Shown piece after piece: positions 1 through 4,752 of a stretch of 5,801 nt of DNA. The DNA is from an uncultured Verrucomicrobiota bacterium (lineage in GTDB: Bacteria; Verrucomicrobiota; Verrucomicrobiia; Chthoniobacterales; SZAS-18). The notes under the pieces are model-generated. The model saw only the letters and a program-made list of their open reading frames with translations. It was not told where the DNA came from and did not search any database. The DNA is taken from NCBI GenBank assembly GCA_937873255.1, contig CALMVM010000538.1:1-5801 (forward strand). The letters run 5' to 3'. The position numbers and the translations under genes are program-made. Numbering within the stretch: the first letter of the stretch is position 1; every line of letters starts with the position of its first letter.

Positions 1-2
1 CT

Positions 3-191
3 CCGAAAAAGCCGGCCGCCGACCAGCCTGCCACCCCGGCTCCGAATGCCGTGGCTGACACCAAGCCGCCGGCCGTTGAACCGCCCGCCGTGCCCGTGTC
101 GAATGCTGCGGCCGACCCCAAGCGTCAGAAGAAAAGCACGTTCCAGTTCATTCGAGGTTTCTTCAAACCCGCCTCGACCGAGGGGCGCTGA
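3..191 (+). CDS. 3' end of a Pro/Ala-rich protein of unknown function (partial)
   Basis: Frame 3 is open from the window edge to a TGA at 189-191, giving the last 62 residues of a protein whose start lies outside. The first about 40 residues are low-complexity, dominated by Pro, Ala, Val, Asp and Lys. The last about 20 are basic and aromatic (KRQKKSTFQFIRGFFKP), followed by a short polar end. The Pro/Ala stretch reads like a flexible linker and the basic-aromatic end could contact a membrane or nucleic acid; both are inferences. Codon third positions are strongly G/C, matching the ygfZ gene that starts 26 bases later, so they may share a transcript. I do not recognise the family and assign no function. 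The competing frame from 46 is Arg/Pro-rich, runs deep into ygfZ and looks like a shadow. Confidence 0.6.
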   Translation, partial: PKKPAADQPATPAPNAVADTKPPAVEPPAVPVSNAAADPKRQKKSTFQFIRGFFKPASTEGR

Positions 192-217
192 GGCGCGCTG
201 TCGCACCGATTTTTGCC

Positions 218-1237
218 ATGCGTTATCCGCCGCCCGCCGAAAGCGTCTACGTGGACCTCACCGACCGCGCCAAGCTGCGGTTGACGGGGGCCGACCGCGT
301 GCGTTTCCTGAACGGACAGGTCAGCAACGACGTGCGCGACGCCAGCCCGGAGCGGTCGGTTTACACCGGGGTGATGACGATCAAGGGCAAGCTTTGCGCC
401 GACGCGTTCGTCCACGCCGGGAACGATTTCCTGTTGCTCGACGCGGAGCCGGAACTCCGCGAACCGCTCGTCACGCGGCTGGAACGCTACGTCATCGCCG
501 ACGACGTGACGATTGAAGATATCACCGACTCGCTGGCGTTGTTGCACCTCATCGATTTCGCCGCTGACGCGGGCTCCCCCCACCTGCCGGAACTCCGCAC
601 GGCGCTCGCCACGCTCGGCCCCGGCGTCTGGACGGTCGCATCGGAGCGTTACGGCCGCGAGGGGCTGGACATTTTTCACGAACCGGCGCTCGACGGGGCG
701 ATCCGCCAACGTTTGCACGCGGGCTTCACCGAACTCAACGCCGATGCCGTCGAGGCGTGGCGCATCGTCGCCGGGGTGCCGCGCTGGGGGGCGGAACTCG
801 ACGAAAATACGATGCCTGCGGAAGCCGGCGTGGAGACGCGCGCCGTGAGCTTTACCAAGGGTTGTTACATCGGCCAGGAGATCGTTTCACGGGTCAAAAG
901 CGTGGGCCACGTCAACCGCCAGTTGCGTGGTCTGCGCGCATTGGATTCCTCACCCCTTTACGAAGGCATGGCCCTGTTCGCCGCGCCGGGCGACAATGCG
1001 CCGGATTCGCCTGCCAAGGAGGTTGGCAAGATCACCAGCGCAGCCCCTTCGGCGGGGCACGGCGGGGCGCATTTCATCGCGCTCGGCTACGTGCGGCGCG
1101 GCTGGGAAACGCCCGGCACCGTGTTGGACGCCATCATGCGGCCCGCCGACGCCCCTCCCGAGACTCTCACTGACGACGAGTCGAATGTCACCACTCCCCC
1201 CTGTCGGGTGGAAATCTGCACCTTGCCATTTGTATGA
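218..1237 (+). CDS. ygfZ: Folate-binding protein YgfZ (IBA57/GcvT-like, Fe-S cluster assembly or repair)
   Basis: The 339-aa product belongs to the YgfZ/IBA57 branch of the GcvT-like, tetrahydrofolate-binding fold. Members act in the cytoplasm in maturation or repair of certain Fe-S enzymes, such as the MiaB-type radical-SAM enzymes. The decisive evidence is the family signature KGCYIGQE at residues 214-221, including the conserved Cys216, followed by IVSR. The N-terminal stretch RLTGADRVRFLNGQVSND (about residues 24-41) and the G-x-x-A-D segment near residue 63 also fit the family. Length is normal for the family. The C-terminal region (about 235-339) fits the small barrel domain, ending in a less conserved tail. 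ATG 218 is chosen because the family start follows within about 15 residues; no clear Shine-Dalgarno precedes it. The last bases overlap the start of the cyclophilin gene as ATGA, implying translational coupling. Confidence 0.93.
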   Translation: MRYPPPAESVYVDLTDRAKLRLTGADRVRFLNGQVSNDVRDASPERSVYTGVMTIKGKLCADAFVHAGNDFLLLDAEPELREPLVTRLERYVIADDVTIEDITDSLALLHLIDFAADAGSPHLPELRTALATLGPGVWTVASERYGREGLDIFHEPALDGAIRQRLHAGFTELNADAVEAWRIVAGVPRWGAELDENTMPAEAGVETRAVSFTKGCYIGQEIVSRVKSVGHVNRQLRGLRALDSSPLYEGMALFAAPGDNAPDSPAKEVGKITSAAPSAGHGGAHFIALGYVRRGWETPGTVLDAIMRPADAPPETLTDDESNVTTPPCRVEICTLPFV

Positions 1238-1863
1238 AAATCATGAGCACTTCTTCCGACTTTTCCGGTGTCCAGGGTACGCCGCGGCGGCGCATCGCAT
1301 TGCAGGTCTGGCTGGCGGTGATCGTGTCGGCAGTGCTGGCGCTTGCCGATGCGTCGGCGTCGCAAGCGATCATCCATTTTCAGGTCGGAGACACGAAGGA
1401 AGACCAACTCGTGACCATCGACCTTTTCGACGCGAACGCCCCGCAGACCGTGGCAAATTTCAAATCACTCGCCACGAAGAATTTCTATAAGGGAATCGGG
1501 GTTCACCGTATCGTGCCCGAGGCCCTCGTGCAGATGGGCGATCCCTTGAGCCGCAAGAAAGACCGCACCGCCACGGGGACGGGCGGCCCGGGGTACACGC
1601 TGCCGACGCAAATCCCCCGCAAGCACAATCGCGGCGCCGTGGCAATGGCAACCCATCCGCCGTCGCTCAACCCGGCGCGCGCGTCGAACGGCAGCCAGTT
1701 TTACATCGTGCTGCGGCCCCAGCCCGAGTTGGACAAGGATTACACGGTATTCGGCCAAGTCACGACTGGCCTGGAGTTTCTCGATTCGATCAGCCGGCGC
1801 GGGCGCGACACGAACGACTATCCGCTGGAGAAGATCACGATCCGCTCGGTCGAAATCCGCTGA
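1234..1863 (+). CDS. Exported or membrane-anchored cyclophilin-type peptidyl-prolyl cis-trans isomerase
   Basis: The 209-aa protein should catalyse cis-trans isomerisation of peptidyl-proline bonds and assist protein folding outside the cytoplasm. A basic segment (RRR, residues 18-20), a hydrophobic stretch (about 21-38) and an ASA-SQA region near 40-45 form a signal peptide or signal anchor. The cyclophilin domain follows: APQTVANF, then HRIVPEALVQMGDP (from His91, including the catalytic-type Arg92 and Gln100), GGPGY (117-121), GAVAMA, NGSQFYI (152-158) and LDKDYTVFGQV (166-176). The Trp that binds cyclosporin in human cyclophilin A is not present, as in many bacterial members. The start overlaps the ygfZ stop (ATGA). 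An in-frame ATG at 1243 is a possible alternative that would leave the signal peptide intact. The predicted location would be periplasm or inner membrane. Confidence 0.92.
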   Translation: MKIMSTSSDFSGVQGTPRRRIALQVWLAVIVSAVLALADASASQAIIHFQVGDTKEDQLVTIDLFDANAPQTVANFKSLATKNFYKGIGVHRIVPEALVQMGDPLSRKKDRTATGTGGPGYTLPTQIPRKHNRGAVAMATHPPSLNPARASNGSQFYIVLRPQPELDKDYTVFGQVTTGLEFLDSISRRGRDTNDYPLEKITIRSVEIR

Positions 1864-1900
1864 CTTCCGCGCGGAAATCGAAAAAACTGCTTGGGTGAAC

Positions 1901-1929
1901 TTGCCAAAGCGCGCGGCATCCCATATAGG
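1901..1929 (+). promoter_or_regulatory. Putative sigma-70-type promoter of tRNA-Tyr
   Basis: TTGCCA (1901-1906, 5 of 6 to the -35 consensus) and TATAGG (1924-1929, 4 of 6 to the -10 consensus) lie exactly 17 bases apart, upstream of the tRNA gene. The start of transcription would fall near 1936, giving a 5' leader of about 65 bases to be removed by processing. The match is by eye; a GC-rich background makes a chance hit less likely but possible. Confidence 0.5.
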
Positions 1930-2002
1930 ATGCGTCTCCCCGCCCCCCGGCGTTTCGAGACGGTGACCGTCTGACGAAAACGCGGGCCGGGCGTCGGTGA
2001 AA

Positions 2003-2085
2003 GGGTAGATACCGAAGTGGCCAAACGGGGTGGACTGTAAATCCACTGGCTTACGCCTTCGAAGGTTCGAATCCTTCTCTGCCCA
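2003..2085 (+). tRNA. tRNA-Tyr (anticodon GTA)
   Basis: A full class II cloverleaf can be drawn. The acceptor stem is 2003-2009 with 2078-2084 (7 pairs, one G-T wobble), and the discriminator is A2085. The D stem is CCG/CGG (2012-2014 with 2026-2028). The anticodon stem GTGGA/TCCAC (2030-2034 with 2042-2046) carries loop CTGTAAA and anticodon GTA at 2037-2039. The long variable arm has a GGC/GCC stem (2048-2050 with 2055-2057). The T arm is GAAGG-TTCGAAT-CCTTC (2061-2077). The long variable arm is expected of bacterial tRNA-Tyr. The 3' CCA is not encoded (AACCG follows the discriminator), so it must be added by CCA transferase. The DNA changes character immediately downstream, which fits the gene's 3' end serving as an integration site. 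Confidence 0.97.
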
Positions 2086-2187
2086 AACCGCCTACATCAC
2101 AGGGAAATACGTAGAATACAGTGCGTTACGTACTATCCTCCCTCTTGGGGTACGGGTTCTCATTCGGCACCATTCCTACGCGATAAA

Positions 2188-2225
2188 CTGCCACTCAGCC
2201 TCATTCTTTTGGCAGTATTTGGCAG
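2188..2225. repeat. Three TGGCAG half-sites, one inverted and two direct with a 10-base period
   Basis: CTGCCA at 2188-2193 is the reverse complement of TGGCAG at 2210-2215 and 2220-2225. The two direct copies extend to TTTGGCAG (2208-2215 and 2218-2225) and sit one helical turn apart, about 70 bases before the start codon at 2294. This spacing would suit an operator for a regulator or an arm or core site for a recombinase. Either reading is inference from layout only, and repeats this short can arise by chance. Confidence 0.4.
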
Positions 2226-2276
2226 AACTTTCTTTCGGCTAGGCTTCTCAGTAGTACCTTGTAGTGTCTAATCCTG

Positions 2277-2285
2277 AAAAGGAGG
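2277..2285 (+). promoter_or_regulatory. Strong ribosome-binding site deciding the start at 2294
   Basis: AAAAGGAGG ends 8 bases before ATG 2294, a near-ideal Shine-Dalgarno sequence and spacing. It lies inside the longer open frame that begins with GTG at 2264, so it argues for ATG 2294 as the true start. It is the only clear Shine-Dalgarno site I see in the window, suggesting that this unit is translated efficiently or came from a host that relies more on this signal. Confidence 0.8.
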
Positions 2286-2293
2286 CCTGCACG

Positions 2294-3241
2294 ATGAAGC
2301 TCGTAGAACGCACTTTTGAACTCCGTGGCCCCGAGGGACTGGGCGCAAAACCCCGCCCGGAATTGATCGGGCCGGTTTTGTCGTCACTCCATGCCACCCT
2401 GCTCGACACGGTGCGGATGGGCTTCCTCCATTCGAGCCGCACCACCGGGCGCATCCCCTCGGCTCTCCATCGGGCTGCCGAAGTGGTTTACACCGGGCAC
2501 ACCGGCAAAACGGATGGTGTGACCGAACTGCATTTCGAGGTGCCACAGTTCGGCAGTGCAGCCGGAGAACTCTTTGCGCAGGGGCAGTTGTGGGAGACGG
2601 GGCCACAACCAGAGCAGACAGCTGTTGATCTACTGGCGGTGACCTTGGGTGACGTGAGGCAGATGGCCAAGGACAGCACACGTTTCGACCATGCGCTGCT
2701 TCACCGCTTCTCAAGATACGAGCGAGTCTTAAAACGCGGGCTCGATGCCATCGGACTGCCGGACGCGATCACACCGACCGCCACGGCTATCGACATGGAT
2801 TTGAGCCGCGCCGCCACGAGTCTGTATAGTGAGACTCCCCCACCCCGGCGGGTGCGGGTGTGCGGGCGACTCGACATGCTCACTGTGAGCAGGCGGGTCC
2901 TCGGCTTCTACTTGGACAGTGGAGCCGCAGCGACGGCGGTATGGATGGGTGCAGACGTTGTCGATTTGGCCGGCTTTCTGAACCGGCGTGTCCTGATCGA
3001 GGGGATCGCACATTTTCGACCCTCTGGGACGTTGCTGCGGATCGACGCTGAAGCGATTGACCATGCTGGGCCAAACGACGAGTTCTTCTCCACGTTGCCC
3101 CTGCCCGATTTTCGGCGCGACTACACTCTAGAGGCAAGCCGTGGACGGCCATCGCAAACGCCTCATGGTGCCATCTTCGGTTTTCTACCAGGGGACGAGT
3201 CGGACCATGAGTTTGCAGCCGCCGTCGAAGCACTTGGCTGA
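2294..3241 (+). CDS. Hypothetical 315-aa protein, first gene of a coupled pair with a PIN-domain RNase
   Basis: I do not recognise a named family. The start at ATG 2294 is set by the Shine-Dalgarno site at 2277-2285. No signal peptide or membrane segment is visible, so the protein is probably cytoplasmic. Residues about 1-160 look mixed alpha/beta, with a helical part (TRFDHALLHRFSRYERVLKRG). Residues about 187-255 have the rhythm of a small beta-barrel: VRVCGRLDML, RVLGFYLDSG, VVDLAGFLNRRVLIEGIAHF, then SGTLLRIDAEAI. This alternating pattern resembles a compact OB- or SH3-like binding domain. The stop TGA (3239-3241) shares its last base with the ATG of the PIN gene, so the two are almost certainly co-translated. 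By position the protein could be the antitoxin, regulator or targeting partner of the PIN nuclease, but at 315 aa it is far larger than usual VapB-type antitoxins and has no visible DNA-binding N-terminus. High confidence that it is a gene; low confidence in any role. Confidence 0.85.
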   Translation: MKLVERTFELRGPEGLGAKPRPELIGPVLSSLHATLLDTVRMGFLHSSRTTGRIPSALHRAAEVVYTGHTGKTDGVTELHFEVPQFGSAAGELFAQGQLWETGPQPEQTAVDLLAVTLGDVRQMAKDSTRFDHALLHRFSRYERVLKRGLDAIGLPDAITPTATAIDMDLSRAATSLYSETPPPRRVRVCGRLDMLTVSRRVLGFYLDSGAAATAVWMGADVVDLAGFLNRRVLIEGIAHFRPSGTLLRIDAEAIDHAGPNDEFFSTLPLPDFRRDYTLEASRGRPSQTPHGAIFGFLPGDESDHEFAAAVEALG

Positions 3242-3702
3242 TGGCACCGGCGAAGACCTACCTGCTGGACACGAACGTGCTGCTGCACTGGGTTCGCGGC
3301 AGTACGGTGGCCCAAAATATCGACGCGCAGTTTCAGTTATCAGCCTCAGCCTTCCGGCCTCTCATCTGCGAGGTCACACTAGGAGAAATGGCGGCGTTCG
3401 CAGCAAGCAATGGCTGGGGTGCCACGAAGAAGCAGAAGCTCGCTGAGCTAAAGACCAAGCTCGTGGCCGTCGACATATCAGATGGCCGGATGATCGACGC
3501 CTACGCCGAATTCAGTACCCTCGCCAAGACGAACGGCTGGGCGATTTTCCACGACAAGAACGATCTTTGGATTGCGGCGGCCACGTGGGTCAGTGGAGCA
3601 ACCCTTCTGACGACGGATGCCAAGGGCTTTCTCCCTTTGCGAGACGGGAATCATCTCGGAGTCATCGTGCTTCACCCGGAAACAGGGTGGAGCCTGCCCT
3701 AA
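3241..3702 (+). CDS. PIN-domain ribonuclease (VapC-like)
   Basis: The 153-aa protein has the length and layout of a single PIN domain, a metal-dependent ribonuclease fold found in VapC-type toxins. The acidic positions are present: Asp10 in LLDTN, Glu44 in ICEVTLGE (Glu49 is a less likely alternative), Asp108 in NDLWIAA and Asp126 in TTDAKGF. The active site therefore looks intact. Known relatives cut tRNA, rRNA or mRNA; the substrate here cannot be told from sequence. The ATG overlaps the stop of the 315-aa gene by one base and no independent Shine-Dalgarno is evident, so translation likely depends on the upstream gene. Third-position GC is lower than in the backbone genes but higher than in the TIR region downstream. 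It could be the toxin of a type II-like pair or the nuclease of a defence unit. Confidence 0.9.
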   Translation: MAPAKTYLLDTNVLLHWVRGSTVAQNIDAQFQLSASAFRPLICEVTLGEMAAFAASNGWGATKKQKLAELKTKLVAVDISDGRMIDAYAEFSTLAKTNGWAIFHDKNDLWIAAATWVSGATLLTTDAKGFLPLRDGNHLGVIVLHPETGWSLP

Positions 3703-3987
3703 GCAGCTAATTGAAACGCGGATTTCCGACCTGCTCTAGCGGACTCTAGTGGCGATCCGTGATCCATAACGAGCTATGCACCACACGCCGTAAAGTGCAT
3801 GGCACAAAGAAAATGCGTGGGCAGAAAATTCTTCTTGGCTAAACGCAGAAACGTCCCCAAGCTGGGCAGGTTCATTCATTATTGCCAAATTGAGGAAATC
3901 CAGCATAGAGAGCAAAGACGTGCTAAACCGAGCGACGAATGAATTTGGTCTTCAAGGGTCCGTTTCTACATCCCACTAAATTTGACC
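3703..3987 (+). other. Intergenic region between the PIN and TIR genes
   Basis: No gene is credible in these 285 bases. A hairpin (3773-3803, listed separately) and a short direct repeat CTCTAG (3734-3739 and 3744-3749, period 10) are visible. ATTCATT (3874-3880) and AATGAAT (3938-3944) form a 7-base inverted pair flanking a weak promoter-like sequence, TTGCCA (3882-3887) with ATAGAG 17 bases later (3905-3910). No T-run follows the hairpin, so I cannot name a terminator. GC declines through this stretch, marking the boundary between the PIN unit and the more AT-rich TIR unit. The gap makes a shared operon across it less likely. Confidence 0.4.
3773..3803. repeat. Imperfect inverted repeat, 9-bp stem with 13-base loop
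   Basis: GCTATGCAC (3773-3781) pairs with GTGCATGGC (3795-3803) with one T-G wobble at the RNA level, around a 13-base loop. It begins about 70 bases after the PIN gene stop. It could end or protect the PIN transcript or serve as a protein-binding site. There is no U-tract after it on the plus strand, so intrinsic termination is not supported. Confidence 0.4.
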
Positions 3988-4740
3988 ATGCCTGAAGGAT
4001 TCTTTTACGATGTGTTCCTTAGCTACAGTTCGACGGACAGACCAACGGTGCGGAAGCTTGCGGAACGCCTGAAGGCGTCGGGACTGCGAGTTTGGTTGGA
4101 TGTATGGGAAATCAAACCTGGGGACAGCATTCCCGCAAAGGTCGAGGAAGGGTTAGAGAACTCCCGCGTACTTATACTCTGCATGTAGGTTCATGCATTC
4201 GGCTCCGACTGGACACAGTTAGAATCCGGCACGTTTCGGTTTCGTGATCCACTAAATAAAGAGCGTCGCTTCCTTCCCCTTCGACTCGACAACAGTCCTA
4301 TCAAAGGCTCGTTAGCACAGTTTCTCTACATTAACTGGGCAGTAGAAAATGAGCAGGAATATGAAAGACTCATCGAGTCTTGCCGTCCGCACGCACCGCT
4401 ATCGCATGTGACCAACGTGCCCGCTCATAGCCCCCAACAGGCGGTTCAGCCTCATTTCGCTAGCAGAGTTGGCAACAATGTTGAAGCGCAAGAAACAGGT
4501 AATCTTGTTTCTGATGGTACGCTTCTACAAAGTCTCCGACTAATTCACGCTCATCTTTTGAGGCAGCCGGCACAACGTGACAGCTCGGATGCGCTAGCTA
4601 CAGTTATAAGATCAAATGCGATAAGCGAAAACCTCGCACACCGCATTCTAAAGCAACTTGTGTTCGAGAAATATTTGCAAGTAGTGTCAGGCAATCGCTA
4701 TGAGCTCACGGTCAGTGCTCGGGCACTTATGAGCAAATAA
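3988..4740 (+). pseudogene. TIR-domain protein with C-terminal winged-helix-like region, interrupted by an in-frame TAG
   Basis: The frame encodes a TIR domain (about residues 1-134), a polar linker (about 135-176) and a C-terminal region (about 177-249). Before the stop are YDVFLSYSSTD (7-17), VWLDVWEIKPGDS (35-47, with the putative catalytic Glu41 of NAD-cleaving TIRs) and SRVLILCM (59-66). TAG at 4186-4188 is codon 67. After it, in the same frame, come FGSDWTQLESGTFRFRDPL (71-89), RRFLPLRLD and SLAQFLYINW, which are core TIR motifs. The C-terminal part has a helix-rich stretch and a wing-like GNRYELT, suggesting a winged helix-turn-helix. From memory of the family, the TAG position usually holds Ser, so TCG to TAG would be a single change. 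A point nonsense mutation, a sequencing error or UAG recoding could explain it. A product ending at codon 66 would keep Glu41 but lose the rest of the fold. ATG 3988 fits the family start; no Shine-Dalgarno is visible. Bacterial TIRs commonly degrade NAD or make signalling nucleotides in immunity. Confidence 0.85.
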
Positions 4741-4752
4741 TCTTTGCATAAT

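Larger units (their letters stand above)
2086..2293 (+). other. Non-coding stretch behind tRNA-Tyr, putative island edge
   Basis: These 208 bases carry no credible gene on either strand. GC falls to roughly one half, against about two thirds upstream. Visible structures are two copies of the palindrome TACGTA (2108-2113 and 2127-2132), three TGGCAG half-sites (listed separately), and the ribosome-binding site of the next gene. No integrase gene or remnant was seen. The position directly behind an intact tRNA 3' end is typical of the left junction of an integrated element, but the duplicated attachment site that would prove it is not in the window. I found no convincing -35/-10 pair for the gene at 2294. 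Confidence 0.45.

Noticed and set aside
125..718. 197-codon minus-strand frame opposite ygfZ
   Set aside because: ygfZ has its family signature in the plus strand; this is a compositional shadow.
1850..1880. Possible terminator after the cyclophilin gene, including palindrome TTCCGCGCGGAA (1865-1876)
   Set aside because: The palindrome leaves no loop, the longer stem has two mismatches, and there is no T-run.
1465..2046. 193-codon minus-strand frame across the cyclophilin gene and tRNA
   Set aside because: It is antisense to a clear gene and a tRNA, Arg-rich, and typical of shadow frames in GC-rich DNA.
2030..2242. Open frame on the plus strand starting inside the tRNA-Tyr anticodon arm
   Set aside because: It overlaps the tRNA gene and its product shows no recognisable motif; I also considered an integrase remnant but saw none of the expected residues.
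2264..2293. Upstream GTG start giving a 325-aa version of the 315-aa protein
   Set aside because: The near-ideal Shine-Dalgarno at 2277-2285 would lie inside it; ATG 2294 is far better placed.
3982..3987. TTG start two codons before the TIR ATG
   Set aside because: It adds two residues only and has no better ribosome-binding site; ATG 3988 is preferred.
4408..4740. Separate 110-aa gene starting at GTG 4408
   Set aside because: The TIR motifs from 4201 onward lie in the same frame upstream of this GTG, so the stretch is better read as the C-terminal part of the interrupted TIR gene; internal reinitiation here remains possible but unsupported.
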